Assembly (NCBI GenBank): GCA_018136815.1
Contig: CM030934.1
Coordinates: forward strand, 6,681,698 to 6,745,697
Source: Isochrysis galbana
Lineage: Eukaryota > Haptophyta > Isochrysidales > Isochrysidaceae
Direction: 5' to 3'
Length of the DNA stretch: 64,000 nucleotides
A program made the position numbers and the translations under genes. Of this stretch, positions 53,501 through 62,746 are shown in pieces (positions within the stretch are counted from its first letter, which is position 1; each line of letters opens with the position of its first letter). The notes under the pieces were generated by a model that saw only the letters and a list, made by a program, of their open reading frames with translations, ran no database searches and was not told the DNA's origin.

Positions 53501-55642
53501 CTGCAGCGTGTGGAAAGTACGGAGCCTGAGGATCTCGAGAAACGGTATACCGCAATTGTGGATTCGTATCGCTTGTCAACGTTGCTCCGTGCATGGGCGG
53601 CTGCAGTCCCCGATTACAGGGCTGCAGGTGCGTTGCGCGACAAGGTTTTCACTGCGTTGTCCGAACGACGAGCCGCTCGCCTGCACCGTGGGCTGAGTGG
53701 GTTAGAAAGCTTCGCGGAGGGGAGGCACGATCGGCGTGCTTGCTGGAATAGAGCACAAGCCCATGAACAACACAGGCACCTTGCATGCTGGCTCGCCTTT
53801 GCTACCAGTATGCGGGTGAATGCACGGATGCAGCACATGGCACTTGGCCACTGGGCTCGTGTGGGCTGGAGGATCTTTCGTGCTGCTGTGCACACGGAGG
53901 CTGCACGTACCCGCTGGGACCGATTGCAAATGGCTCACATGCGTGTGTGCAAGATGGCGAGCTCAAGGGCCTTGGCTTACTGGTTGGTGTGTACGCACGG
54001 TGCCACGGAGTTCATCCGGGCACTAGAGGCAGCTGACCATTTGCGAAGGGCCTTGGCGCTGCGTCGCGTCGTCAAGGGCATCGCCATCGCACGTGTCGCC
54101 CGTGGCAATGCGGATCGTGCAGCGCATGCGTGGCGGTCCGCGGCGCTCGCAACTGCCATTGACCACTGGCACGACGAGGCTAACGCATTGGCTGCGGTGG
54201 GCTCAAAACTCTACCGCGCCCCACGCCTCTTGGGACGGCGGCGTCTCGCCTTTCACCGATGGCAAGAGCGGTATTGGTGGCGGCTCTGCAAGGTGGCTGC
54301 CATTGCACACCATGCTGCTGCCTCGAACCGTCGCGTCCTCGGCGCTTGGAATGAGGTCGTGCGGTCTTGGGCTAGCCGGCGGGCTATGGCCGCGGCGAAA
54401 GCGGAGCGTCAATCCTTAGTGAAGTGGCTTAAGCGCTGGGTAGGCGCCGTGGAGGATGCCAAGGGTGCAAGGGCAGAGGCGGAGAAAGTGGCGCGAAAGG
54501 CATCCGAGATAGCAGCTGAAAAGGCGCGAGTTGCGTCTGAGAAAGAACGTTGGAGGGCGTCACTCCCGGGGGGGGCCATGTACCTCGCTACACCTCTCAG
54601 TGAGCCACCGCTGCGAGCTCACACGTTCTTGAGCGGAACGGCGCAAGGGCACTCTTCAGCTCCATCGCCCTTCGTGCCCTCTGCCACGGGGCCATTTACA
54701 AGCATCGTGGGCACAGAGTCGTTGGCGCATGCAAGGGCTCTTGGTAGGCCTACGGCACGTAATCTGCCGCTTGGCTCTGCTCCGGCAATCGGGGGTATTG
54801 ATGTGCGTTTGAATGGCCCACCGCTGAGCCACATCGTAGACGAGCACGAGATCGAGAGAGCGGCGCAGCATGCCGCCGCGGTCGAACGTGCACGGCGCGA
54901 ATCGAATCGAGCCCGTCTAGAGATGCTCCGCGCGCAGGCACTCGCAGAAGCGGCGCTCGGTGTCATGTCGCCCTCAGCTCCGACGGGCGTAGCACACCTA
55001 CCCGTTTCGTCAACGTCATCGAGACAATCCCCTCATCAACTTGTCCCCGCTGCGATTTTACCGGTGGCAGCATCCACAATACATCCTTCAACATCGCGCC
55101 CAACTTGTCTAGATCAGGAGCGATCCGTGCATTGCCGTTTGCAAATGCCACCTGCCGATTCTCCGACATTTCAAAACGGGGCCGCTGCGGCAAGCCTCGA
55201 GCGTCTACTCAACGAGTTCCGGTCCTTTTCTGCCGTCCCATCGATGGTGTGCACGTCTGGGTCTGCAGTCATCGCGGCGCAGCCCCCTGCGACTGCCCAA
55301 GCTTGTCCGAGGTCGCCCTCTGCATCGAGGGCGCCTGCAGAACGAGTAGAAGCACTGGCGAAATCGTCACCTGGTCCGAATGCCTTGCGCCTTGCCGCAG
55401 CTGCCGCGAATCGTCTCGCCACGTTGGGAGGTTTAGATACTGCCAGAGTGTCTTCCGGAGTACAAGGTGGCCAAGAAGGGACGGAGAGCGACTTGGATAA
55501 CGGCGACGGCGTTAATGGTAGTTGCCGAGCCCCGGTTGCACGACGACGCCTTGCACTACCCGAGGCATCCACGAGCGGCAGAGCGTTGGCTACTGACTAT
55601 ATTGACCGCGTGCGCCGAGCGCGCCAGCCCAATCAGGCGTGA
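50588..55642 (+). CDS. SFI1-like centrin-binding repeat protein
   Basis: Single 1,684-codon exon from the ATG at 50588 (MAEEDSRHTPTKPALEEEL). Residues 1 to ~350 are low-complexity Ser/Pro/Arg sequence. About 355-1330 is an array of helical repeats with regularly spaced tryptophans (AMRAWDEFTSKARR, LLRTLHSWRVAAHES, HFHRWARRVVNRS, ALKAWTARTS, WRMWLRVIARWRGAL, ALAYWLVCTHG, LVKWLKRWVGAVED). This is the signature of Sfi1, which binds centrin along its length at centrosomes, spindle poles and basal bodies. A coiled coil follows (ARAEAEKVARKASEIAAEK), then a disordered tail with another helix (IERAAQHAAAVERARRESN). No frame break. It implies centrin-based basal bodies. The length is longer than yeast Sfi1 (~950 aa). 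Confidence 0.85.
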   Translation: MAEEDSRHTPTKPALEEELVQLVHSLRRSRQQRASRRASRGHTTPANSPTLHSPQSTSSDKEAAESTARTTGEERRSEPASPLRLRTTAMQPDRDTREQSCRGITLPSSSLLQAGAHCELEDGFSLQPTHPREASSCLHAAQLRHGNTARPASGTSPSEAFHASPEPLRSVGSHVSSRMVHSGRAPIQTPSTTHISSPLARRPRPPIYTQGAQRYPTWAVGLTYGSLGHTSDGQFGSVGRASARASTAPSSMLMPTACSSRPTSPVKLRSPKRPKILPESPSRAGLGASRMPSSTTVASGTACQAAATQVRQSRPLESRRLLDGSTESENEGGGEDSNDEIALMLPQLRRHLLRINLSQWYSMRARHPRSRLLQHARHADCRRAMRAWDEFTSKARRIVAARLDEVAQWRLSALLGKHSREPMECGRSSLRRWTQPMLLRTLHSWRVAAHESAVAWREAEEGAWRRRAMVKGCTALRASLTRATFRQEASRHAVLHLGCVRWHSNAKRAAALAAAWRMVPPVHVLAGTKCRAAIQQWLYRSGEMNAMRRKVERAISTAAVRALTSYVVSWRVATARATATQATTRSFLRSLLPIILARHFHRWARRVVNRSAAFSTYSRSLHRRSLMRLKSACVDIQLMRAHKVAIAAATASFGRSRASRALKAWTARTSMAGLALTCSEAARRSSILAALEKWQCWATVSAAAEAVEMSAAAASWRYLCRTAIHSWCTFANAAIDHATVISTGRAHREHALMASGLAMWYRGAAAIRRRHATLGIRLRLSVTWRMWLRVIARWRGALARQERGARKWRGTTLKRWHSRAAVCAASASKSHRAKAHWKRNAVQHAANTMRRCAAQSVASRWAGAEVAHAAQRRALGMVWRELTLCAAMFAAERAACALWWRLTKGAKLRIWVVEHRRSLFLSRAVTRTRRRRASWAMASALRTWREQTATTLSRRRASIASQGRSPVFVRWLQRVESTEPEDLEKRYTAIVDSYRLSTLLRAWAAAVPDYRAAGALRDKVFTALSERRAARLHRGLSGLESFAEGRHDRRACWNRAQAHEQHRHLACWLAFATSMRVNARMQHMALGHWARVGWRIFRAAVHTEAARTRWDRLQMAHMRVCKMASSRALAYWLVCTHGATEFIRALEAADHLRRALALRRVVKGIAIARVARGNADRAAHAWRSAALATAIDHWHDEANALAAVGSKLYRAPRLLGRRRLAFHRWQERYWWRLCKVAAIAHHAAASNRRVLGAWNEVVRSWASRRAMAAAKAERQSLVKWLKRWVGAVEDAKGARAEAEKVARKASEIAAEKARVASEKERWRASLPGGAMYLATPLSEPPLRAHTFLSGTAQGHSSAPSPFVPSATGPFTSIVGTESLAHARALGRPTARNLPLGSAPAIGGIDVRLNGPPLSHIVDEHEIERAAQHAAAVERARRESNRARLEMLRAQALAEAALGVMSPSAPTGVAHLPVSSTSSRQSPHQLVPAAILPVAASTIHPSTSRPTCLDQERSVHCRLQMPPADSPTFQNGAAAASLERLLNEFRSFSAVPSMVCTSGSAVIAAQPPATAQACPRSPSASRAPAERVEALAKSSPGPNALRLAAAAANRLATLGGLDTARVSSGVQGGQEGTESDLDNGDGVNGSCRAPVARRRLALPEASTSGRALATDYIDRVRRARQPNQA

Positions 55643-56033
55643 GAATGTAACGACCTTGCATCTTTCCAAGAACACCCGGCACGCTAGAGCAAGATTAAAA
55701 ATGTACAATGTATGCAATAAGCAATGAAAATAAATGAAGCATAAACAAATCTGATGATTCGGGGCAAACACCACAGGTGCGCTACCGTGGGCCCGGCTCT
55801 GTGGGTGCAGTCCGGGCGGGCAGTGGCAGGCCTTTTGCCTTTTGGTCGTCGTTTGGCTACTCTAATTTCGGGGGCGGAGACTCGTATGTCAAGGTTGTGG
55901 CCATTCTTGGTTCTTCTTTTGGGCTGATCTAGTTCCGCTTTTCAGTAGAGAGTGTGCGTCGCAACCTACTCTTAGAGTAGGGGTCATGGGGGAGGGCCTC
56001 GCGCCCCTTCCCTCAGGCACCAACAGGCGAGAA
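55643..56033. other. 3' flank of the SFI1-like gene
   Basis: Has TGTAAC immediately after the stop (55647) and AAAATAAATGAAG near 55725, both plausible 3'-end signals. Nothing else identified. Confidence 0.4.
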
Positions 56034-56215
56034 GCGCTCAATCACCATCACCCACCGCATGGAAAAGCGTTCAATCACCATCAGCCTACACGTGGAACGC
56101 GCTCAATCACCATCACCCCCACCGCATGGAAAAAGCGTTCAATCACCATCAGCCTACACGTGGAACGCGTTCAATCACCATCACCCCCCCCCACCGCATG
56201 GAAAAGCGTTCAATC
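56034..56215. repeat. two-phase minisatellite of ~66 bp
   Basis: About 2.7 units. Each unit has two half-units that both start TCAATCACCATCA, one continuing CCCACCGCATGGAAAAGCG and the other GCCTACACGTGGAACGC, in strict alternation. One half-unit has gained C residues. Confidence 0.9.
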
Positions 56216-56333
56216 GCGGAAGATCGTGGGGATCATGAGGGTAGCGCTATCCAACCCACTCGTTTGGCAAGAGGGTATGCTGGCGATGTCAGCCTGAACG
56301 AAGGGGTCCGATTTACCTGACTTTTTGTGACGT

Positions 56334-56618
56334 TTAGAGATCTCCCGAAATAATCTTGTTCCAGTCTTCATCACTGATACTTGAGTGATCGTCAGTCTTC
56401 CGCGTAGACGGTGTAGGCTGCCTTTTATGCCTTTTATTTATGAGTATTGTTGTCGTGGAATTGCGTTCAGTATTGTTGTGTTTCTCCGGATTGGGGCGAC
56501 CAAGAATGCGGTTGCATAACTTCTGATACATGATCGAATCGGGAGGTGGTCTTCCACATTTTGTACATTTTTTTTTTGTGAGAGTGTAGGAGAGCTTCCG
56601 CCCTCCGCCTCCTGCCAT
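56334..56618 (-). CDS. small hypothetical protein with Cys motif
   Basis: 94 codons from ATG at 56618 (MAGGGGRKLSYTLTKKKC). It has CTKCGRPPPDSIMYQKLC, a C-x2-C and a further C that could be half of a zinc site, and a polar tail rich in Thr/Asn ending in DEDWNKIISGDL. Base composition is lower in GC than the large host genes. No family recognised. Could be part of an unrecognised mobile element together with 56782-57246 and 58294-59284. Confidence 0.35.
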   Translation of the reverse strand: MAGGGGRKLSYTLTKKKCTKCGRPPPDSIMYQKLCNRILGRPNPEKHNNTERNSTTTILINKRHKRQPTPSTRKTDDHSSISDEDWNKIISGDL

Positions 56619-56781
56619 GGTCTCGTCTGCCTTGTGGCACCGAGGAGGAAGGGCGCGCTTCTGGTCGCATAGCGCCTTCGTACATAACGTTAGCTTTTAC
56701 GCATGGCCAAAGCCTGTAGGCCTAGGTATTTCGTGACAGGATTAATATAATCTAATCTTCCTAGTACCACGAGCGCTTCCT

Positions 56782-57246
56782 ATGGGCGAAAGGGATCCCC
56801 AAGATGTCGTGAATGGGCTGCTAGGAAAAAGGAAGCGTTCCGTGGAATCACTATCGTCTATGAGCATAGCACAGATGTCTGACGAGGTCTGGTTGGAGTT
56901 CAGTGATGTGAACAGTGACATAATGAATATATGTATTTGTGAAGAGCTCCAACGTGACTCCAATTTCACCACAGAGCTCCAAAGATACAAACATTGGGAT
57001 TGTAGTGCCGTGAGAGAAAGCATCGAGTCTGTGCGCGCGCACCGTCAAGAAACTGTGCCGACACAGGGAGGGCACAACATGGTCGACGCCAGCGAGGGGT
57101 GGTCCGTCAAGGAGGAGCCCTCGCCTGCAGCAGCAGCGCGGCGCAACTCGCATCTCCTTGCTCACAGGCAAGCAGCAGGGCGGTCTGCCCTGACGGTAGT
57201 AGTCGCCCTTGTCACAGAAGTGTGCACTTCCGAAATGCACATCTGA
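56782..57246 (+). CDS. small hypothetical protein
   Basis: 154-codon frame from ATG at 56782 (MGERDPQDVVNGLLGKRKR). The first ~80 residues are acidic and helical (SDEVWLEFSDVNSDIMNI, EELQRDSNFTTELQRYKHW) and AT-richer. The remainder is GC-rich and low in structure, so the real protein may end or splice near 57030. No domain recognised. Confidence 0.35.
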   Translation: MGERDPQDVVNGLLGKRKRSVESLSSMSIAQMSDEVWLEFSDVNSDIMNICICEELQRDSNFTTELQRYKHWDCSAVRESIESVRAHRQETVPTQGGHNMVDASEGWSVKEEPSPAAAARRNSHLLAHRQAAGRSALTVVVALVTEVCTSEMHI

Positions 57247-57512
57247 GAAGGGTGTCCCATCCGAAAGGACCTTTCAGAGAGGCACCACTACAATTCACCA
57301 GCAGCCCACGTTGCGGGATGAATTCTGTGGCAACACACAAGCCCCCTCCCCCCCCCCCCACCCACCACCGTACCAAGGTGGCGGTTGGCCCTTGAAAGGG
57401 CGACGAGATCGGTCGTGCGTGAAGCTTTGCCATTCGGCCGGCCCTCCACACAGGCGCCCACGAATGGCTGGTGCTGTGCATAAAAAAAAACAAAGGAAGG
57501 GCCTGCATGGCG

Positions 57513-58133
57513 CTACGAGTGATTCGACGAGCTCCCGAAGTACGTCGCGTAACTCTTCACCCACTCGCCGAGCTGCGGGGCCACATTGCGCAACGTGCCC
57601 GACACGCGCCTCTTACGAAGCCGCTTTGCCATCTCTTCGGGAGAGAGGCTGAAGATGAGCGCGTGGTGCTCAGAATGGCAGCTGAACGCCCCGATACCAA
57701 GTGCGGCCAGTGCTTCCAAGAAGGACTGCACAGCCTGTACTGCCTCGTCTGATGGCGCGTCCCAGAAGTCGGAGAACCAGTACATGCTGCTGACTGCCGC
57801 AAAACGCACCGACGTCTCCTCGTTGGTCAGGTAGTGCAAGTCTGGCAGGTTAGGGGCCCCCATCTTGACACGCCACTTGGTCAGAAGCTGATTCGATGCC
57901 TCGTCACACGAACTCGGGACGTCGCTCCAGCTGTCTGCGATCGCGCGGTAGCTCCCGACCGGAAGGGGGACTCGCGGCGGATCCACGCGCGCGGCGCCTG
58001 TGCTATGCGGGCACAAAACCACTCTAAAGGCGCACTTTCCTCCAGCCACCCCGAACACAACCACTCTGGCCTGGTGCCATGACAGTAGGGAAGTCACCAC
58101 GGCCGCGATTGCCCCGCGTGCCCGAATATCCAT
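57513..58133 (-). CDS. hypothetical protein
   Basis: 206-codon frame from an ATG at 58133. The part from about 57920 down looks like a folded protein: LLTKWRVKMGAPNLPDLHYL, VRFAAVSSMYWFSDFWDAPS, AVQSFLEALAALGIGAF, LSPEEMAKRLRKRRVSGTL. The first third overlaps one arm of an inverted repeat (58003-58056), so the true start may be an internal or upstream exon. No family recognised. Confidence 0.4.
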   Translation of the reverse strand: MDIRARGAIAAVVTSLLSWHQARVVVFGVAGGKCAFRVVLCPHSTGAARVDPPRVPLPVGSYRAIADSWSDVPSSCDEASNQLLTKWRVKMGAPNLPDLHYLTNEETSVRFAAVSSMYWFSDFWDAPSDEAVQAVQSFLEALAALGIGAFSCHSEHHALIFSLSPEEMAKRLRKRRVSGTLRNVAPQLGEWVKSYATYFGSSSNHS

Positions 58134-58252
58134 TGTTTTCTTCTGTGGGACGTTTTCGCACAGACCCTAAGCAAACGCCTTGGCTCGGCGCCAAAGTGCT
58201 GCGGGTGTGTCTGGAGGAAGACGCGCTTTTAGAGTGGTGTTGTGCCCGCATA
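58003..58252. repeat. inverted repeat, arms of ~50 bp
   Basis: Left arm about 58007-58056 begins GGGCACAAAACCACTCTAAA; right arm about 58200-58250 in reverse complement begins GGGCACAACACCACTCTAAA. The loop is about 145 bp. Both arms encode the same short peptide (AFRVVLCPH) in opposite directions, so one arm is an inverted copy of the other. Confidence 0.85.
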
Positions 58253-58293
58253 AGCGTCTTCGTACGCAGCCGAATTTAAGAAAGGTGATTCAG

Positions 58294-59284
58294 ATGTTCC
58301 AACAGCACCGTGTGGCCAAGCAACAGAACCGTGATAAGGACAAGTCTCGACCAGATAACAACGAAGGGAACGAGTCTCTACTGGATGATATGCTCGACAT
58401 CAACTACGGAGACAGAGGAGTCGTAAAGAGCATCGAGATCAACTACGATGTCATGAATCATATCATAGACGCAGCGGCTAACATGCTAATCGACACGTAT
58501 CCGTTGACGTCCGTCTTATACAACATCTATCAAGTGAGTACAAATCAAGGCAAACCATTGACGACCCAACACCGCCAGGAGATAAAAGAGTACCTGACAG
58601 AAGCATTGGACGAACGCATCAACGAGCTAAAGAGTCCAATTCAGAAATGCCCAGCCAGTACGGTGACATCAACAGTGTTCAACAGCGCTCGTCAAGCATG
58701 CTTCGCCTCCAACACCTCGGGACGTCACATTGACATACACTTTTGGACAACACAAGGTCGTATTCCAATCTCCGACATCACCCGAGGAGAGTCATCAGCA
58801 AACTTACCAGAGCGCGCTACAGATTGCAGAACTCAATGATCTGGAATACCTCAGGGCTGAGATAGACAAAGAGGGATCCAAATACATGGATTTATCGATG
58901 GCCGTCATATACATCGTGCTCTTGGTGATGGGCTACAAAGTGATCGACAAGGCAATCAACGACGTCGTCAGCAATGACCCTGTACTAAGCACGATGGTCC
59001 AGAAACATGAAAATAAGGAGGAGGCCACCAAGGATCAAATACAACAAACTATCAATTGTAACATCCACGGCATCACAACCATACTCCAAAACTTCCGCCG
59101 AGCAGAGCGATATGCACTACTGGGTCAAGGCAGGAATGGCGCGATGAGGATGGTAGAGAATATGAGGAAGGCTGTGATAGATCACATAAATTCAAGAATC
59201 CGAGCCAATACTCCCACACCCTGCGATGCTCTCGCCGCCCGGACACAGGCTCTCGCATCGGGGGGGGGGGGGTGTTGCGGGTAG
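58294..59284 (+). CDS. lower-GC ORF pair with frame break; origin unknown
   Basis: Frame A starts at the ATG at 58294 (MFQQHRVAKQQNRDKDKSRP) and runs to 58839. Its protein-like part (NYDVMNHIIDAAANMLIDTY, LTTQHRQEIKEYLTEALDE) fades by about 58680. Frame B (+1), open from about 58668, is protein-like from there to 59240: LTYTFGQHKVVFQSP, ALQIAELNDLEYLRAEIDKE, a hydrophobic segment MAVIYIVLLVMGYKVI, and ILQNFRRAERYALL, ending in a G-run-encoded tail. Either one gene has a +1 frameshift or short intron between about 58668 and 58735, or two genes overlap. GC is about one half, unlike the host genes. Not recognised; a mobile or virus-derived origin is possible. Confidence 0.45.
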
Positions 59285-59617
59285 GGAAGGGGCCTTGTAC
59301 ACTTGCCTCTTCCTGCACGCCCCGACTAGGTTCCCCGCGCGACTCCCCCCGTCCGTCGCGCCCCGATTCCCTCCCCTCCGCGCTATCTCGATCGGCCCCC
59401 CTCCCGCGAAAGCCCCTTCCCCTCTCCTCTCTCCCGCCTTTCCCCCGAGTGCTCCCTTGAGTTTCCGCCCCCTTTCCCGTCTATTATTTTCCCGCGCGTC
59501 CCCCCCCCCCCCGCGCGTGACGTTTTCCCTTGGTGTCCTCCGAACGCTCTGCGCCATCGCCCGATCGCCCCTCGTGCTGCCCTCCCGTCCGATCTTCAAT
59601 CGCTAGCCTTCATCAAC
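59285..59617. other. C-rich low-complexity DNA
   Basis: Long C and CT runs, including a C run near 59500-59512. Overlapping frames here are compositional. No gene. Confidence 0.5.
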
Positions 59618-60058
59618 TTGGAGCCCTCAACGGACTACCCGGATCAGACCTTTCTTGCGGCCCTGGTGTACGTCTCTGGCGTGGACGTTGCAAACAAAGT
59701 GGCAGAAGTGTGTTGGTTCGAAAAGTCGTGGAAGTCGCCGCGGTGGCCCCGGAGCAAGAAGATCGTCGTTTACAAGAAGTGGTGGTCAGACCCCAACTTT
59801 GTGAAGAACTGGCGCAGAAGGACGAAGGCCTCAGCCACAGCCCTTCCGCCCCAAAGTGAGTACATGCGCAACTGGACATCAGAACAACAGCCATTCAAGA
59901 ATTTCGTGCCCCACCGCGTGGACACTCCTGTCACCTTTGACCCGCCCAGTTGTTCTTCGTACGACAAGTGCGATGCAGTGAAGCTGCCTCTGAAGTACGT
60001 CGAAGACGTTCTCGTTCCTGCCTTCAAGGCGTGTGCATGTGTGCGTTACGGCCGTTAA
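59618..60058 (+). CDS. hypothetical protein, probable exon
   Basis: 146 codons with no ATG at the 5' end, so it probably begins by splicing or is truncated. It reads PDQTFLAALVYVSGVDVANK, EVCWFEKSWKSPRWPRSKK, YKKWWSDPNFVKNWRRR and VKLPLKYVEDVLVPAFKACA. Tryptophan- and lysine-rich, protein-like composition. The C-terminus ends at a TAA (60056). No family recognised. Confidence 0.4.
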   Translation: MEPSTDYPDQTFLAALVYVSGVDVANKVAEVCWFEKSWKSPRWPRSKKIVVYKKWWSDPNFVKNWRRRTKASATALPPQSEYMRNWTSEQQPFKNFVPHRVDTPVTFDPPSCSSYDKCDAVKLPLKYVEDVLVPAFKACACVRYGR

Positions 60059-60199
60059 GTGTGTCAGGTGGCGTTTGCCTCAGTTTCTATACTGACTATT
60101 AGCTCAGTTGCCTTTATCATATTATGGTATATTAAAATTCCCAATGACTAGCGCACAAGCACACAACCATGTTCACGGGGTGCTTCTCCCAGAGGCTTT

Positions 60200-60705
60200 A
60201 CGGCTATGGTTGAGGACTTCTTCGGGGGGCTTCGCGGCTACAGGTCGGGGACCTCTTCCAGGGGAGTCCATGCGTTCTTCACCGCCTCCACGAACAACTC
60301 GTCATTGGCGAGACCGGCCGCCCGCACTCGGCGGGCGGCGTGCTGCTTGACGTTCGGCACACCTTGCAGAGCGAGCTGCGCCACGAGCTCAATGAAGGCT
60401 GCTTCACGGCAGTTGTTAAGCTTACAGCAGATGAAAGCAGCCTTCACGTCGCTGGCGCTGCAGCGCCCGCTGTTTTCAAGGAGATTGGTGACGCCCATGT
60501 GCTACTGTCTCGCATGTACCACAGGTCTGGCGCAAGCACTGCTCGCACAGTGCTGGCTGTCTTCTTCTACAAGATCGGCAGGGAGCGCACGCGTCTGGAA
60601 TCAGCTGGAGTCGAGACGGACGAACAGCACGAGGAAACGCAGCAGGGTGAAATAGCGGAGGGAGCATGTTCGAGCGACAGCGACAACAACGTGCCCAGCC
60701 TCTGA
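60200..60705. other. coding-like sequence on both strands
   Basis: Plus strand 60340-60705 reads TLQSELRHELNEGCFTAVV, AVFKEIGDAHVLLSRMYH and a Glu/Gln-rich acidic tail. Minus strand 60238-60498 reads AAFIELVAQLALQGVPNVK and AAGLANDELFVEAVKNAW. Both look plausible and overlap, so I cannot decide which (if either) is translated. Confidence 0.3.
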
Positions 60706-61440
60706 AAATGGGCCCCCCGCTGGCTTCATGTGTTCAGCGCGGGGCTGTTGTGTTGCTGCTGCACTTCCGCTGCTGCGCTTCCCATGTCCGCATAAGTGAA
60801 TGAATCAGCTTGAGGATCTTGTATTCAATAGAACGGGTGTGTGCGCGCGGGATTTGATGTGCGCGCGCGGGCTCCGCAGCTGTATGTGGCGTCGATGCCG
60901 CAGTTGGAGTGAAGGAGTGTGCGTGCAGTGCAGGTGCCTGCTTATTTTTTCCGATAACATGGGTGGTGTGCCCCACCACTTGATCAATTTTGTCTCTCAA
61001 CTTGCAATCCCACGCGAGCACGATCAACAGCCACCTTGGCGGGCTACTGGCCGCCCAGCGCGCCCCGTTCACCGTGTCTTCACCTGCACCTGCAGTTCCT
61101 GCACTCTCACCTTCACCTGCACCTTCACTGAAGAAAAAACTTCGGACCAGCACCTTCCCAGTTGGAAATATTTTTTATTCGGTGCGCCTCCGCGACTCGT
61201 TTCCAAAGAGGAAACGAGCTTCGCTCCGACAGGTATAGGCGATGGCAAAGGGCAGCACCATGAGTGCGATCGATGGGATCCGGAGCTAGCAGTAGAGTAG
61301 CCTAAACCTTCAAGAATATTTTTTAGAGTGTGCGTCGCGGGGTGGGTAGGGTTGTGTTTTTCTGTGTTTGTGTTTGCCTCGGGGTTCATTCCCGGGCGGC
61401 GTTGGTGTTGTCGAACGGCGTTTCCAATGGGGCGTTTGGT
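60706..61440. other. intergenic, nothing identified
   Basis: No convincing frame. Alternating TGTGCGCGCGGG-type purine-pyrimidine DNA at about 60838-60870 and CACCTGCACCTGC repeats at about 61080-61130. Confidence 0.4.
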
Positions 61441-61860
61441 GTGGTTTCCGTTATGTGGGTATGTGGGTATGTGGGGCTCCCCTAGTTCTAGTTCGGATGC
61501 TAGATGCTAGCGTGCGTCCTGCCGCGCTGGGAATTAGTTCGTCGTTTTTTCCGATCGTACATATGGGGTTCAAATCATTTAAAGCTATCTTTTTTTTCGG
61601 CTGTCTGCCCATGCTTGCTTGGGCTGTTCTAGCTGAGTCCGTCGCGTTGGCGAATACCAGGGCTCTGCTGACTGCTGAAGTTTTGCGAAGCGTACTAGTG
61701 TGCGTATGAGTACCGATATTGCTCGGAGAATGAGATGTCTTCGTAGTGGATTCTATGGAAGTCCGTGTCGTCGCCAAGGCGAAACGGGTTCGTGTGCCCA
61801 GCCTTCTATCTATGGGTGATGTGTTTGAAGTGGAGGTGTTTGTTAGTTGTTAGAAGATCT
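61441..61860 (-). pseudogene. LINE ORF2 C-terminal remnant, frameshifted
   Basis: Minus strand: the segment near 61805-61850 encodes KHLHFKHITHR followed by an in-frame stop. After a frame change 61500-61690 encodes RALVFANATDSARTAQASMG and RQPKKKIALNDLNPI, matching the tail of the ORF at 14748-16568. The region between, including the zinc knuckle, is deleted or unreadable. Confidence 0.7.
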
Positions 61861-62104
61861 AAATCTAAAGACTAAGACGAAAAAAAATCTTGTTTCTTGT
61901 GAAGGCGTAGAAGATCTAAGGACTAAGGAGATCGACCTCTTTGGATCTAATGCCCTGCACTACAATTATAATAGCGGTCAGACTAGCAAATTATTGACTG
62001 GAAACGGCCACCACCTTCAGACTCTGAAGCACACGCCCTTGAGCACTCTCATGAGTAGACGAGCCACACTCACTACGACAGTAGGGGTAAGGACATGTAG
62101 TTCC
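61861..62104. other. short AT-richer intergenic segment
   Basis: No gene seen. Repeats the words AGATCTAA and GACTAAG (61855-61930). Confidence 0.4.
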
Positions 62105-62356
62105 TCAAACTACTGTGATTCGACTGTTGCATGTAGAGATCGGTGTATCTTCCTCGCAAGAAAGGAGGGAAGTTCGTTCGATCGATATCTCGTAAGGCGA
62201 TCTCACGTCCTCACCTGTTTTGGAGCTTTGGGGAGACCTTGCCAACTTCGGCCTACGAGGGCTCCACAGAAAGCCAAGGCAGTGTATCAGATGGTAAAAT
62301 CCGGCTGAGACGACGGTTGTAATGGTGAGCAAGAGAATGAGCGTGCCGAAGCTCAT
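62105..62356 (-). CDS. possible small single-pass membrane protein
   Basis: 83-codon frame from an ATG at 62356. It begins MSFGTLILLLTITTVVSAGF, a clear hydrophobic segment, then a basic loop (SPRRPKLARSP) and a polar tail. A longer frame continues upstream to 62578 without similarity to anything I know. It could be a real small protein, a signal-anchor exon, or chance. Confidence 0.3.
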   Translation of the reverse strand: MSFGTLILLLTITTVVSAGFYHLIHCLGFLWSPRRPKLARSPQSSKTGEDVRSPYEISIERTSLLSCEEDTPISTCNSRITVV

Positions 62357-62746
62357 CTCCGTCGTCCCTATTTCCCTCGCGAGAGGCACCGCCCGCGCGC
62401 CCGACCCACCTCGCCCACCCACTCTAACTGCCCCCAGCTGCTGTGCCTCGTTGCCCACGACTGCTGCCCCAAGCGCTGCATCCTCCGTGACCTCCCGTTG
62501 TCGTGCACGACGTGGAACATGGCTGGCGGAGCTACTCAAAGCCATGTCGGAGAGAGAGACCGCGGGAGAAAGCTGCATCTCGATCTCGCCAGATCGCCTG
62601 AGGGGCGGCGATGCGACTCGGCGGAAGCCTCCCAGCGCCCGCCACCTCTCACAAGCTCACAAGAGCGAACGCTCTTCATGGAGTATTCTCGTACGGAGTA
62701 AAGTATGTACTCCTACGAGTATATCTAGAGTGGTGATATGTTTATG
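62357..62746. other. intergenic, nothing identified
   Basis: GC-rich upstream flank of the small membrane ORF. 62690-62740 has TACGGAGTAAAGTATGTACTCC-like short inverted words but no defined element. Confidence 0.3.

Noticed and set aside
56034-56320. CRISPR-like array at the alternating repeat
   Set aside because: Units alternate without unique spacers, there are no cas genes, and the genome is eukaryotic.
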